Assembly: GCF_001921865.1 (NCBI RefSeq)
Contig: NZ_MSCT01000009.1
Coordinates: 124,001-188,000, forward strand
Length of the DNA stretch: 64,000 nt
Source of the DNA: Pseudomonas chlororaphis
GTDB taxonomy: Bacteria > Pseudomonadota > Gammaproteobacteria > Pseudomonadales > Pseudomonadaceae
Direction of reading: 5' to 3'
Shown one piece after another: positions 1 through 8,501 of the stretch. Numbering within the stretch: the stretch's first letter is position 1; each line of letters opens with the position of its first letter. Below the pieces are notes generated by a model. The model searched no databases and was not told the origin of the DNA. It saw only the letters and a list, made by a program, of their open reading frames with translations. The position numbers were made by a program, and so were the translations under genes.

Positions 1-467
1 TTGGCCAGTTGGATGCCCTGGCGGGTGCGGTCTTCGACGAAGGCCTGGGCCGACTCGGTGATCAAGGCCTGGCACTGCCGCGGATAACGCGCGGCGCAGG
101 TGGCGGCCATGGCGCCGCCGACGCTATGGCCGAAAGCGACGAAGCGCTCGACCCGCCAGTGCGCCAGCAGCAGGGGCAAGAAGCGCTCGGCCTCGTCTTG
201 AATGAAGTGCGTGGGCAACTCGCCCGGGTAGGCATCGGACCGGCCGAAGCCGAGCCGGTCGTAGGCCAGCACCTCGCGCCCGGTGGCCTGGCACAGGCGT
301 TGCGGAAAGTCTCGCCACAGCGCCACGCAGCCCAGGGAGTCATGAAACAGCACGATGGGCGCTTGCCGTTGTTCGCGATGCTCGCCGGCCGGCGACCAGC
401 ATTGGGAAAACAGGCGGCCGTGGGGCGTCTCGATCCAGCGGGATTCTTCGTTCACCAGCGTCGGCAT
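1..467 (-). CDS. alpha/beta hydrolase, 3' end cut by the window edge
   Basis: The minus strand stays open from ATG at 467 to the window edge, giving about 155 residues of N-terminal sequence. The protein begins MPTLVNEESRW. It carries a hydrolase core with an HDSLG oxyanion-type segment, the strand AYDRLGFGRSD, and a GHSVGG nucleophile elbow whose Ser is the likely catalytic nucleophile. This is typical of the alpha/beta hydrolase fold. The catalytic acid and His would lie beyond the window. The substrate cannot be told from the sequence. It is divergent from hemB, with about 350 bp between the two starts. Confidence 0.85.
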   Translation of the reverse strand, partial: MPTLVNEESRWIETPHGRLFSQCWSPAGEHREQRQAPIVLFHDSLGCVALWRDFPQRLCQATGREVLAYDRLGFGRSDAYPGELPTHFIQDEAERFLPLLLAHWRVERFVAFGHSVGGAMAATCAARYPRQCQALITESAQAFVEDRTRQGIQLA

Positions 468-818
468 GGCGGTCCTCGACTCAGTGTTCAGGCAGGCAGC
501 GGGTAACCTAACGTCGCCGTTGCCTGGATGGCAACATCCGACGGGCCAATCACCTGCTTTCGGGCGACCGCCTCGACGCGGCTGCGTTCAAAGGGTTGAT
601 CCTGGCAGTGGCGCTCAATACCCCGCGGTGAAGCGGGGCGGCCATTGGTCGCACCCCGGCGCCGCTCGGGCCTGCGCGCCGCGGTTTGCCGGCATTGTTA
701 CCAAAGTGGCAACGCAGTCTTGGCCGGGCGGGGTTTGTGCTCGTCGCCGCTTCGGGCATAAGCTGCCCTGCTTTTTTACCCCGGGTCCTGTTCACTCGGC
801 CTGCCCTGAGGAGATCCC
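468..818. other. non-coding divergent region between hydrolase and hemB
   Basis: This 351-bp GC-rich stretch separates two divergent genes and holds no convincing gene. A weak sigma70-like pair for hemB can be proposed: TTGTGC at 735-740 and ATAAGC near 758-763, about 17 bp apart. A Shine-Dalgarno sequence (GAGGAG) lies just before the hemB ATG. A short imperfect palindrome, GTTAC-CAAAGTG-GCAAC, sits near 697-713 and is an unassigned operator candidate. Confidence 0.3.
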
Positions 819-1793
819 ATGTCCAGCCAGTTCCCCCAAGCCCGTCCCCGTCGCCTGCGTCGTTCCGAGCAGATGCGCAGCCTGTTCCAGGAAACCGAGT
901 TCAGCCTCAACGACCTGGTGCTGCCGATTTTCGTCGAGGAAGAGATCGACGATTTTGTGCCGATCAAGAGCATGCCGGGGGTGATGCGCATTCCGGAGTC
1001 GAAGCTGGCCGGGGAGATCGAGCGTTACGCCCGGGCCGGGATCAAGTCGGTGATGACCTTCGGCGTCTCCCACCACCTGGACAGCAGCGGCAGCGACACC
1101 TGGAACGACAATGGCCTGGTGTCGCGCATGTCGCGCATCGCCAAGGACGCGGTGCCGGAGATGATCGTGATGTCCGACACCTGTTTCTGCGAGTACACCG
1201 ACCACGGCCACTGCGGCGTGCTGCACGGCCATGAAGTGGACAACGACCGGACCCTGGTCAACCTCGGCAAGCAGGCGGTGGCCGCGGCCCGCGCCGGCGC
1301 CGACGTGATCGCGCCGTCGGCGGCCATGGACGGGCAGGTCCAGGCCATCCGCCGGGCCCTGGACGAAGCCGGTTTCACCCAGACCGCGATCATGGCCTAT
1401 TCCACCAAGTTCGCCTCGGCGCTCTACGGCCCGTTCCGCGAAGCGGGCGGCAGCGCCTTGAAGGGCGACCGCAAGAGCTACCAGATGAACCCGATGAACC
1501 GCCGCGAGGCGGTGCGCGAGTCGCTGCTGGACGAGCAGGAAGGCGCGGACTCGCTGATGGTCAAGCCGGCCGGCGCCTACCTGGACATCATCCGCGACAT
1601 CCGCGAGGCCTCGCGCCTGCCGGTGACGGCGTACCAGGTCAGCGGCGAGTACGCGATGATCAAGTTCGGCGCCCAGGCCGGGGCCATCGACGAGGCGCGG
1701 GTGGTGCGCGAGAGCCTGGGTTCGATCAAGCGTGCGGGTGCTGACCTGATCTTCACTTACTTTGCGATGGATTTGGCGCTCGCCGGGATCTGA
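819..1793 (+). CDS. hemB: delta-aminolevulinic acid dehydratase (porphobilinogen synthase), zinc/cysteine type
   Basis: HemB condenses two 5-aminolevulinate molecules to porphobilinogen, the second step of tetrapyrrole synthesis, in the cytoplasm. The 324-residue product has the two Schiff-base lysines, K197 (in YSTKFAS) and K249 (in MVKPAG). It also has the metal-site cysteines C122, C124 and C132 ([12 protein letters not shown]). Its length and local sequence follow the E. coli enzyme closely. The usual pseudomonad HemB is about 337 residues and, from memory, is a magnesium enzyme with Asp in place of these Cys. This copy is therefore probably a second, zinc-dependent HemB. The ATG at 819 is preceded by GAGGAG. 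Confidence 0.97.
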   Translation: MSSQFPQARPRRLRRSEQMRSLFQETEFSLNDLVLPIFVEEEIDDFVPIKSMPGVMRIPESKLAGEIERYARAGIKSVMTFGVSHHLDSSGSDTWNDNGLVSRMSRIAKDAVPEMIVMSDTCFCEYTDHGHCGVLHGHEVDNDRTLVNLGKQAVAAARAGADVIAPSAAMDGQVQAIRRALDEAGFTQTAIMAYSTKFASALYGPFREAGGSALKGDRKSYQMNPMNRREAVRESLLDEQEGADSLMVKPAGAYLDIIRDIREASRLPVTAYQVSGEYAMIKFGAQAGAIDEARVVRESLGSIKRAGADLIFTYFAMDLALAGI

Positions 1794-1821
1794 AGCATTT
1801 TATAGCGCCTTCACCGGCCTC

Positions 1822-1889
1822 ATCGCGGGCAAGCCTCGCTCCTACAGATGTCTGGTGTTTCTTCTGTAGGAGCGAGGCTTGCCCGCGAT
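1822..1889. repeat. REPIN (paired REP palindrome) downstream of hemB
   Basis: Two 26-bp arms (1822-1847 and 1864-1889) are perfect inverted repeats separated by 16 bp. Each carries the pseudomonad REP theme GTAGGAGCGAGGCTTGCCCG. The structure lies between the convergent genes hemB and the flavoprotein monooxygenase. It may act as a transcript-stabilising or terminating hairpin. Confidence 0.85.
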
Positions 1890-1925
1890 AGCGTCATCCC
1901 TGACGTCACAGAATCCCTGTCGCCC

Positions 1926-3446
1926 TCACAGCGTGATCCCACGCGCCTCGAAATACCGCTCCAGCACTTTCGGGTCTGCCGAGCGCTCGGCCAGCGCCAC
2001 GTAGGTGTCCGGCCGCAGCAGGTAGAAGCCGTTGCGCGCCAGGCCAGCGGCCTGGTGCGCCGGTTCCCAGTCGAACACCGTCAGCGGCAGCTGGCGCTCG
2101 GCGCACCAGGCGCGCAGGGCGTCGCTGGTGACGCCATACACATGCACCTGCCAGCCCACGTGGTCGAGGCTGGCGAAGTTGTCGGTGACCGCGCCATGGG
2201 CCCAGGGCAGGCGGTCGCCGCCGTGCACATGGCCGGCGCTGCCGACGCTCAAGGGCATGTCGCGGTAATTGAGGGTGATCTGCGACACCGTGCGGAACAG
2301 GAACTCGCGCGCCGCTTCCAGCGCGGTCACCTTGGGAATCAGCAGCGGCGCCAGGCGCGTGCGCAGCAGGTTGGCGAGCGGCCCGTCGGCGGTGACGAAG
2401 CTGAACACCCGGTCGGTGGTGGCCACCAGGCGTCGGGCGAATTCGATGCGTTCGAACTCGTAGGTCGCCAATAGATGTTCCTCGGCCTGGCCGGCGAGCA
2501 CCGCGGCGAGTTTCCAGGCCAGGTTGATGGCGTCGCCGATCCCGGTGTTCATGCCCTGGCCGCCGGCCGGGCTGTGCACATGGGCTGCGTCGCCGAGCAG
2601 GAAGGCGCGGCCGCTGCCGAAGTGCGGGGCCACGCGATGGTGCACGCGGTAGGTGGAGAACCAGTTGACCCGCTCGACCTGGACCTTGAGGTTGTCCATG
2701 GCCCGCCGGCTGACGTCCTCGAACTTGAGGGTCTCGGCCTGGTCGGCACGTTCGTCGCGCACCGTGCCGATCAACCGTGCCCGGCCTTCGCCGGCCAGGG
2801 GAAAGACCGCGAGGAAGTCCGCCTCGTCGAGGTCGACATGCAGCTCGCCGTCGAGCGCCGGGCCCTGGGCGTCGACGTCCGCCACATAGAACACCTGCTG
2901 GTAGGTGCCGCCGGGAAACTCGATGCCCAGGGCCTTGCGCACCGTCGAGCGGGCGCCGTCGCAGCCGGCCAGGTAGAAGGCCTGGCAGGTTTCCTCCTGG
3001 CCGTCGGCGCCGCGCAGCTGGGCGCTGACCAGGTGGCCGTGGTCGGTGAAGTTCAGCAGTTCGGTGCGGCGCTCGACTGTCACGCCGAAGCGTGCGAGGC
3101 GTTCGATCAGCAATTGTTCGTGCAGGTCTTGCGGGTAGATCTCCAGGAAGGGGTAGGGCGTCAGGTCGGCGCCGATATCGCTCAGCGGCAGGTGGGCCGC
3201 CTGCTCGCCCTTGACCCACAGGTTGGCGGCCGGCACCCGGTGGCCCTGGTCGAGGATGGCCTGGGTCAGGTCCAGCTGGCGGTACAGCTCAAGGGTCCGG
3301 GCCTGCACCGCCAGGGCCCGGGAGGTGGTGCCCGGGCCGGCGGTCTGGTCGATGACGCGGACCTTGACCCCCTGGCGGCTCAACCACAGTGCCAGGACCA
3401 GGCCGGTGGGGCCGGCGCCGATGATCAGTACGTCGCTGCGGTTCAT
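1926..3446 (-). CDS. FAD-dependent aromatic-type monooxygenase (PheA/TfdB/MhpA family)
   Basis: This 506-residue flavoprotein belongs to the group A hydroxylases, which use FAD and NAD(P)H to hydroxylate aromatic or polyketide-like substrates. The N-terminus shows the dinucleotide-binding fingerprint IIGAGPTGLVLAL. The DG motif is GCDGARSTV near residue 165. The second FAD motif is GDAAHVHSPAGGQGMN near residue 285. The length and thioredoxin-like C-terminus match the phenol hydroxylase/MhpA class. It is the last gene of a minus-strand cluster, after a VOC protein and a LysE transporter, with short gaps (52 bp to LysE). The substrate is not known. Confidence 0.88.
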   Translation of the reverse strand: MNRSDVLIIGAGPTGLVLALWLSRQGVKVRVIDQTAGPGTTSRALAVQARTLELYRQLDLTQAILDQGHRVPAANLWVKGEQAAHLPLSDIGADLTPYPFLEIYPQDLHEQLLIERLARFGVTVERRTELLNFTDHGHLVSAQLRGADGQEETCQAFYLAGCDGARSTVRKALGIEFPGGTYQQVFYVADVDAQGPALDGELHVDLDEADFLAVFPLAGEGRARLIGTVRDERADQAETLKFEDVSRRAMDNLKVQVERVNWFSTYRVHHRVAPHFGSGRAFLLGDAAHVHSPAGGQGMNTGIGDAINLAWKLAAVLAGQAEEHLLATYEFERIEFARRLVATTDRVFSFVTADGPLANLLRTRLAPLLIPKVTALEAAREFLFRTVSQITLNYRDMPLSVGSAGHVHGGDRLPWAHGAVTDNFASLDHVGWQVHVYGVTSDALRAWCAERQLPLTVFDWEPAHQAAGLARNGFYLLRPDTYVALAERSADPKVLERYFEARGITL

Positions 3447-3498
3447 GTCCTTGCCCTCGTCTAGGGATCAATGTCATGCCGGTGTCGCGTACAGCCTC

Positions 3499-4113
3499 TC
3501 AGCGTTGGCTGAACGCCAGGTTCAGGCCCAGGGCGGCGAAACTGGCGGCAAAGCTGCGGCGCAGCCAGTTCTGCACCCGGGGCGATTCGATCACCGCCTG
3601 GCGGAACAGGTTCGCCAGCAAGCCGTAGAGCACGAACACGGCGAAGGTCATGGCCATGAATACGCCGCTCAGGCCAAGCATTTGCACCGCCGGCGAGGCG
3701 CCATCGTGCTGGATGAACTGCGGCAGGAAGGCCAGGAAAAAGATCGTCAGCTTCGGATTCAGGATGTTCAGCAGGCAAGCCTTGAGCACCAGGCCGCCGT
3801 TGCTGGTGGCGGGCACGCTGGCGTCCACGGCGAAGGCCGAGCGGTCGCGCCAGGTGGCGTACGCCAGGTACAGGAGGTAGGCGACCCCAGCAAACTTCAA
3901 GCCCTGGAAGGCCAGCGCGCTGGTGTGCAGCAACGCCGACAGGCCCAGCACCGAGGCCAGCAGGTGCGGGACGATGCCCGCGGTGCAGCCGATGGCGGTG
4001 AACAGGCTGGCGCGCTTGCCGGCCACCAGGGCAGTGGAAATGGTCAGGATCACGCCACTGCCGGGAATCAGCACGACGATCAGCGAGGTGACGAGAAAGT
4101 CCAGTGAAAGCAT
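3499..4113 (-). CDS. LysE/RhtB-family amino-acid exporter
   Basis: This 204-residue inner-membrane protein has about six hydrophobic segments and the family N-terminal signature IPGSGVILTIST (LysE/RhtB: PGP-like motif followed by a small-residue helix). The loop LLNILNPKLTIFFLAFLPQF, containing NPK, is diagnostic. The family exports amino acids or derivatives. The start at 4113 gives MLSLDFLVTSL, the usual LysE beginning; longer in-frame extensions are out of keeping with the family. It lies 34 bp after the VOC gene and before the monooxygenase, so the three are probably cotranscribed. Confidence 0.9.
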   Translation of the reverse strand: MLSLDFLVTSLIVVLIPGSGVILTISTALVAGKRASLFTAIGCTAGIVPHLLASVLGLSALLHTSALAFQGLKFAGVAYLLYLAYATWRDRSAFAVDASVPATSNGGLVLKACLLNILNPKLTIFFLAFLPQFIQHDGASPAVQMLGLSGVFMAMTFAVFVLYGLLANLFRQAVIESPRVQNWLRRSFAASFAALGLNLAFSQR

Positions 4114-4147
4114 GGCGCGCGATACTCCAGGGCAGGCGAAGGGGATC

Positions 4148-4516
4148 TCAGGTCTGGCTGAACACTTCCAGCAGGTGGCCGTCGGGGTCGTCAAAATACA
4201 CCCGGCGCCCGCCTTCATGGCGATTGATTGCGTTCGGCAACTGCTTGCCCGGGTCGGCCCAGAACGCCAGGCCGCGCTGGCGAATGCGCTGCAACACCGG
4301 CTCGAACTCCTGCGCACCGAGCCTGAAAGCATAGTGCTGGGAGGCGATGGGCGGTTCGTTGTCGTAATAGTCCAGGGACACGTCGTTGGCCAGCCGTACC
4401 ACCAGCATCGGGCCAAAGGGCACGGGTGGTGGCAGGCCGAGCAGTTGCACGAGAAAATCCGCCGACCGGCGCTTGTCGCGGCACCAGACGATGGTGTGGT
4501 CGAGTTGCACGCTCAT
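4148..4516 (-). CDS. VOC-fold (glyoxalase/bleomycin-resistance) protein
   Basis: This 122-residue protein has the beta-alpha-beta-beta-beta arrangement of the vicinal oxygen chelate fold. It begins LDHTIVWCRDKRRSADFLVQ and ends YFDDPDGHLLEVFSQT, the usual VOC C-terminus with a metal-ligand Glu. His in LDHTI and Glu in LLEVF are plausible ligands. VOC members include dioxygenases, glyoxalases and drug-binding proteins, and the sequence does not decide between them. It is the first gene of a VOC-LysE-monooxygenase cluster. Confidence 0.88.
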   Translation of the reverse strand: MSVQLDHTIVWCRDKRRSADFLVQLLGLPPPVPFGPMLVVRLANDVSLDYYDNEPPIASQHYAFRLGAQEFEPVLQRIRQRGLAFWADPGKQLPNAINRHEGGRRVYFDDPDGHLLEVFSQT

Positions 4517-4655
4517 GGAGGCCCTCCGGGTTCTTTTCTGGGGCGATGTGGGTTCAGATTAGGTGAAATTCGCCGGGCTTCACGGGGAATGCTCAAATGG
4601 CCTGTCGCCCGGCAGGGAACAGCGCGCTGGCGCGGGGGTCGATATCCGCGGCGTT

Positions 4656-5783
4656 ATGCTGCTTTTTTTGTATTTTTCGGGAGCCAGGCTTATCAACGTT
4701 CTGCATTCACTTCGCTGGGCCGGCGTCGTGGCCTTGCTGGCCCTGGCCGGTTGCGCCAGCCAGAGCGGTTCGCAGGCGCCCGCGCCGAGCCCGGCCCAGG
4801 TCCAGGCCCAGGTGGTGCGCCTGCTGCCGGCCAAGGTCGCCGACCGCCAGGGCTGGGCCCGGGATATCCAGGTGGCCTTTACCGCCCAGGGCATCGAGCC
4901 GAGCAAGAGCAACCTGTGCGCGGTACTGGCGGTGGCCGAGCAGGAGTCGACCTACCAGGTCGACCCGCCGGTGCCGGGCCTGGGCAAGATCGCCCGCGGC
5001 GAAATCGACCGCCGCGCGGCCAAGGTGCATGTGCCGTCGCTGCTGGTCAGCGCCGCCTTGCAGGTGCGTTCGCCGAACGGCAAGTCCTACAGCGAACGCC
5101 TGGCGGCGGCGCGCACCGAGAAGGAACTGAGCGCGATCTTCGACGACTTCATCGGCTCGGTGCCCATGGGCAAGACCCTGTTCGGCGGGTTCAACCCGGT
5201 GCATACCGGCGGGCCGATGCAGGTCAGCATCGCGTTTGCCGAGCAGCAGACGCGCAACTATCCGTACACCGTGGACGGTTCGATCCGCCGCGAGGTGTTC
5301 AGCCGGCGCGGCGGGATGTATTTCGGCATCGCCCACCTGCTCGGTTACCCGGTGCATTACCCACAGCCGCTGTACCGCTTCGCCGACTTCAACGCCGGTT
5401 GGTACGCCAGCCGCAACGCGGCGTTCCAGAATGCCTTGAGCGTGGCTTCGGGGATTTCCCTGGCACTGGACGGCGACCTGATCCGCTACGGCTCGATCAT
5501 GCCCGGCAGCACCGAGCTGGCGGTGCGCGCCCTGGGCAAGTCCCTGGACATGCGCAACCCGACCATTCGCGATCAACTGGAGCAGGGCAACAGCCTCGAA
5601 TTCGACGACACCAAGCTCTACAAGCGGGTATTCGCCCTGGCCGAGCAGGCTCAGGGCAAGGCCTTGCCGCGTCAGATCCTGCCAGGGATCGAGCTGAAGA
5701 GCCCGAAGATCACCCGTAAACTGACCACCGCCTGGTTCGCCAAACGGGTGGACGAGCGTTACCAGCGGTGCATGGCGCGCTAG
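4656..5783 (+). CDS. DUF1615 lipoprotein
   Basis: The protein has a lipoprotein signal (hydrophobic run ending LALAGC, with Cys the lipidated residue), a Ala/Pro-rich linker, and then about 330 residues of the DUF1615 family. Family-like segments include AVAEQESTYQVDPPVPG and YRFADFNAGWYASRNAAFQ. Glu-Gln-Glu-Ser followed by a Tyr-rich region recalls lysozyme-like transglycosylases, so a cell-wall role is possible but not shown. The start is uncertain: ATG 4656 gives a signal with a long n-region, and an in-frame ATG at 4563 is further upstream. It ends before a bidirectional terminator. Confidence 0.82.
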   Translation: MLLFLYFSGARLINVLHSLRWAGVVALLALAGCASQSGSQAPAPSPAQVQAQVVRLLPAKVADRQGWARDIQVAFTAQGIEPSKSNLCAVLAVAEQESTYQVDPPVPGLGKIARGEIDRRAAKVHVPSLLVSAALQVRSPNGKSYSERLAAARTEKELSAIFDDFIGSVPMGKTLFGGFNPVHTGGPMQVSIAFAEQQTRNYPYTVDGSIRREVFSRRGGMYFGIAHLLGYPVHYPQPLYRFADFNAGWYASRNAAFQNALSVASGISLALDGDLIRYGSIMPGSTELAVRALGKSLDMRNPTIRDQLEQGNSLEFDDTKLYKRVFALAEQAQGKALPRQILPGIELKSPKITRKLTTAWFAKRVDERYQRCMAR

Positions 5784-5810
5784 GCAGCGCCTGGCCGCTG
5801 CGCGGATCGC

Positions 5811-5836
5811 TTGTAGGAGCGAGCTTGCTCGCGATA
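5811..5836. repeat. single REP element
   Basis: One copy of the REP theme (TTGTAGGAGCGAGCTTGCTC followed by GCGATA) lies between the DUF1615 gene and its terminator. It is a solitary arm, not a doublet. Confidence 0.7.
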
Positions 5837-5871
5837 AACCTGGCGGGCGCGACGCGCCTCACGCCCAAATG

Positions 5872-5905
5872 AAAAAAGCCCGGCTGATAAGGCCGGGCTT
5901 TTTTT
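5872..5905. terminator. bidirectional intrinsic terminator
   Basis: The stem AGCCCGGC / GCCGGGCT has a 7-nt loop. A run of A precedes it and a run of T follows it, so it can end transcription from both sides. It serves the DUF1615 gene (+) and the repeat-protein gene (-), which converge here. Confidence 0.85.
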
Positions 5906-5926
5906 CGAGTACCGCGGATCGAGCGA

Positions 5927-6367
5927 TCATGCGGTGCGACGTTCGATCAGACGGTCGGAACCACCTTCGGCAACGCGGCGTTCGATCAGGCGATCGGAGC
6001 CACCTTCTGCCACGCGACGTTCGATCAGGCGATCGGAACCACCTTCGGCAACGCGGCGTTCGATCAGACGATCGGAACCGCCTTCGGCAACGCGGCGTTC
6101 GATCAGACGATCGGAACCGCCTTCGGCAACGCGGCGTTCGATCAGACGATCGGAACCGCCTTCGGCAACGCGGCGTTCGATCAGACGGTCGGAGCCACCT
6201 TCGGCAACGCGGCGTTCGATCAGGCGATCGGAACCGCCTTCGGCCACACGTTTTTCAATCAGGCGATCCGAACCGCCTTCGGCGACGACCGGGTGGGCCG
6301 ACGAGGCGGCGAAAGCGTTGGCTGCAAGAACCGAGAAAGCGATGCTGAGAAGGATCTGGCGTTTCAT
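5927..6367 (-). CDS. secreted protein of nine tandem 13-residue repeats
   Basis: The 146-residue product starts with a clear Sec signal (MKRQILLSIAFSVLAANAFA, cleavage likely after AFA). A short linker follows, then nine consecutive copies of VAEGGSDRLIERR (residues 28-144; the first copy has EKR) and a two-residue end, TA. The mature chain is thus almost wholly repeat, rich in Glu, Arg, Asp and Gly, and presumably periplasmic or exported. The function is unknown; similar pseudomonad proteins are sometimes labelled 'phage infection protein', from memory only. A GGAG sequence precedes the ATG. It has its own terminator. Confidence 0.85.
   Translation of the reverse strand: MKRQILLSIAFSVLAANAFAASSAHPVVAEGGSDRLIEKRVAEGGSDRLIERRVAEGGSDRLIERRVAEGGSDRLIERRVAEGGSDRLIERRVAEGGSDRLIERRVAEGGSDRLIERRVAEGGSDRLIERRVAEGGSDRLIERRTA
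5936..6286 (-). repeat. nine-copy 39-bp tandem repeat inside the secreted-protein gene
   Basis: The nine units of 39 bp are in frame and nearly identical, differing mostly at synonymous third positions (GATCAGACGATCGGAACC versus GATCAGGCGATCGGAGCC). This is a minisatellite within a coding region, so copy number may vary between strains. Confidence 0.92.
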
Positions 6368-6539
6368 GATGGTGTGCTCCGGGGGTGTTGTTTGTTGGGT
6401 ATGGAGCAGATGTTACGCGGCGGTTTTTTTTTGAGAATTTCATTGGGTCGATGGTGACCATCGATGCCAATGATAGCGGCGTGAAGCCGCGCAATAGAGG
6501 GTTTGGGCGAGGGTTTCAGGTGTCGGGCCGCTGCGCGGA

Positions 6540-6622
6540 TCGCGAGCCAGCTCGCTCCTACAGGGGGGGGCAGGGCGTGAAGTCGCCGCCGCGGCCCTTT
6601 GTAGGAACGGGCTTGCTCGCGA
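6540..6622. repeat. REP doublet (REPIN)
   Basis: Two REP arms face each other (6540-6562 and 6600-6622). They share the TCGCGAGC...GCTCGCGA core with a few mismatches and are 37 bp apart. The doublet lies in the divergent/convergent space between the repeat protein and the DUF4349 gene. Confidence 0.75.
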
Positions 6623-6650
6623 TAAAAATAGCCCGGCACGACGCCGGGCT
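6622..6650 (-). terminator. intrinsic terminator of the DUF4349/Nudix transcript
   Basis: Read on the minus strand, the stem AGCCCGGC / GCCGGGCT (6630-6650) is followed by a run of U (from AAAAAT at 6624-6629). It lies 27 bp beyond the DUF4349 stop codon. Confidence 0.75.
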
Positions 6651-6676
6651 TTGTCGTCAGGCGAGGCTGCGTTGCC

Positions 6677-7465
6677 TCAGCGACGGCGCACGAACCGGCG
6701 CCACAGCCAGACCCAGATCATCACCAGCGGGAATGCCAGGATCAGGAACGGCAACACGTAGCTGCCTTTCTCCAGGGCCTCGGCGGTGCCGTAGGCGAGG
6801 TTGTCCAGCAGGTTGTCGAAGGCCCGTTGCAGCTTCGAGCCGCGCTGGCTGCTGTCGGTGGGGACGAAATTCAGGGTCAGGCGATTGGTGTCGAGCCGGC
6901 GCTGCTGGCCGGCGGCGGTCTGGGCCAGGGCCTGCAGGTCGTTTTCGATGCTCGCCTGTTCCTTGCTGAGGACAATCAGGTCGCTGACGGTGATGTCCTT
7001 GCGCGCCGCCAACTGGTCGAGGCGCTGCTGCTGGGCCTTGAGCCGTTCCTGCTGGCGCTGCACGTCGGCCACCGCGTCGGCCAGGTCTTCGGCGCTGGTG
7101 ATGCGCTCGCCGATTTCGGCGCCCTGGGCGGCCAGGCCGACGATCGGTTCGACGCCGCCGGGAACGATCCGCAGGATCGCCTGGGCGCGGTACTGGCCCT
7201 GTTGCAGGCGCAGGATATTGCAGGCGCCGAACCGGGCGCTTTCGCAGGCTTCGCGGGTGGCGGCCAGGCGGTCGGCGATCTGCGCCGAGGGCAGCGACAG
7301 GGTCAGCTCATGTTCGTAGGCCAGTTGCGCCCCGGCCTTGCCCTGGGCGCCGCCGACCGCCACCGAAGACGAGCGGTCGCCGGGCGAACAGGCGGCCAGC
7401 AGGCTGCTGAGCAGGAGGCAGGCAAGGGGGCCTGGGCGAAGGGTTTTGCGGTCCTGGCGATGCAT
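6677..7465 (-). CDS. DUF4349 membrane lipoprotein
   Basis: The 262-residue protein has a lipoprotein signal ending LLAACS, a globular part around residues 50-110, and a Gln/Lys-rich coiled coil (QRQQERLKAQQQRLDQLAARK). One C-terminal transmembrane helix (YVLPFLILAFPLVMIWVWLW) is followed by an Arg-rich tail. This order is typical of DUF4349. The start at 7465 has AAGGAG upstream and gives a clean lipoprotein signal. It follows the Nudix gene by 40 bp on the same strand. The biochemical role is unknown. Confidence 0.87.
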   Translation of the reverse strand: MHRQDRKTLRPGPLACLLLSSLLAACSPGDRSSSVAVGGAQGKAGAQLAYEHELTLSLPSAQIADRLAATREACESARFGACNILRLQQGQYRAQAILRIVPGGVEPIVGLAAQGAEIGERITSAEDLADAVADVQRQQERLKAQQQRLDQLAARKDITVSDLIVLSKEQASIENDLQALAQTAAGQQRRLDTNRLTLNFVPTDSSQRGSKLQRAFDNLLDNLAYGTAEALEKGSYVLPFLILAFPLVMIWVWLWRRFVRRR

Positions 7466-7505
7466 GGTTTCTCCTTGAGAGGGGCAGGCAATAGGTGTCG
7501 CGGTG

Positions 7506-7928
7506 TCAGAGCAGGTCGAGCAGGCCGTGCGGGTAGACCTTGAGGCGCTGGTCGCGGATCTGTTGCAGGCTGACCCAGCGCACGGCAAAGCGCTGGCCGT
7601 TGGTTTCCACGCCCTCGAGTTCGCTCGCGGCATAGAAGCGCGGGTCGACAAACTGCGCTTCATGGATAAAGACAATTTCATGGCCGGGCGTTCCGTCGAA
7701 CACGAACAGGTTTTCCAGCACGCCCAGCCGTTCGATGCCATGGATGTGCGCGCCGATTTCTTCCAGCACTTCGCGCCTGGCCGCGGCGGCAGAGGTCTCG
7801 CCAAAGTCGATGCCGCCGCCGACGGGCATCAGGTAATGCTCGTTCTTGCCCGGGTCGAAACCTTCGGCAAGCAGGATTTGCTGGCCCTGGCGAAAGACGC
7901 ACACGGATTTGGCGCGGATGGTTTGCAT
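7506..7928 (-). CDS. Nudix hydrolase
   Basis: This 140-residue protein contains a complete Nudix box (G38-x5-E44-x7-R52-E53-V-x-E56-E57-x-G59). It would hydrolyse a nucleoside diphosphate linked to another moiety using Mg2+; the substrate is not predictable. The start MQTIRAKSVCVF at 7928 fits the family; the longer reading frame to 8039 adds non-homologous sequence. It is probably cotranscribed with the DUF4349 gene downstream and is divergent from the thioesterase. Confidence 0.92.
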   Translation of the reverse strand: MQTIRAKSVCVFRQGQQILLAEGFDPGKNEHYLMPVGGGIDFGETSAAAARREVLEEIGAHIHGIERLGVLENLFVFDGTPGHEIVFIHEAQFVDPRFYAASELEGVETNGQRFAVRWVSLQQIRDQRLKVYPHGLLDLL

Positions 7929-8078
7929 GGTGCCTCGGTCCTTCTGAATGGCAGGGGCGTGGTGCCGCTTATCGCGGCCGATTTGCCGCGCTGATCTGGA
8001 TAGCCGCGGGCTGGATTGTGGACTACACCTTGAGTCCATCGCGTCCTGCGGCCGCCATCATACAAGCAAGGTATCGCC

Positions 8079-8501
8079 ATGACTGATTTTCCAGTGCCCG
8101 AAGGCTACGTCCTGCTCGCCCGCAGCAGCCCCTTGCTGGAGCTGATCGGCCCGGTGTATTGCCGTGGCGACGGCTTGCAACTGGAGATCGGCCTGCGCGC
8201 CGACCGCTGCCACGCCAACGGGCGCGGCACGGTGCACGGCGGCATCATCGCGACCCTGGCCGATGTCGGCATGGGCTACGCCATGGCGTTTGCCAGCGAC
8301 CCGCCGCTGGCGCTGATCACCGCCAGCATGCACCTGGATTACCTCGGCGCGGTGCAGGTCGGCGAATGGATCGACGTGCGCCTGGAACATTCCAAGTGTG
8401 GCCGGCAGATGGCCTTCGCCACCGTGACCCTGCAGGTCGGCGAGCGCGTGGTGGCCAGGGCCAACGCAGTGTTCGCGGTGCCGCAAGCGAAGCCGGTGTA
8501 G
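8079..8501 (+). CDS. PaaI-family hotdog-fold thioesterase
   Basis: The 140-residue protein fits the 4HBT/PaaI hotdog thioesterases. It has the HGG motif (H53-G54-G55 in GTVHGGIIATLAD) with the active-site Asp in ADVGMG, then the strand ITASMHLDYLGAVQVGE. Such enzymes hydrolyse acyl- or aryl-CoA thioesters in the cytoplasm. The substrate is not determined. The start has AAGCAAGGT upstream. Confidence 0.92.
   Translation: MTDFPVPEGYVLLARSSPLLELIGPVYCRGDGLQLEIGLRADRCHANGRGTVHGGIIATLADVGMGYAMAFASDPPLALITASMHLDYLGAVQVGEWIDVRLEHSKCGRQMAFATVTLQVGERVVARANAVFAVPQAKPV

Noticed and set aside
5934..6434. Plus-strand frame of 166 codons made of repeats (RRSIRRSEPPSAT)
   Set aside because: It is the antisense reading of the 39-bp repeats. 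The minus strand has a signal peptide, ribosome-binding site and terminator; the plus frame has none.
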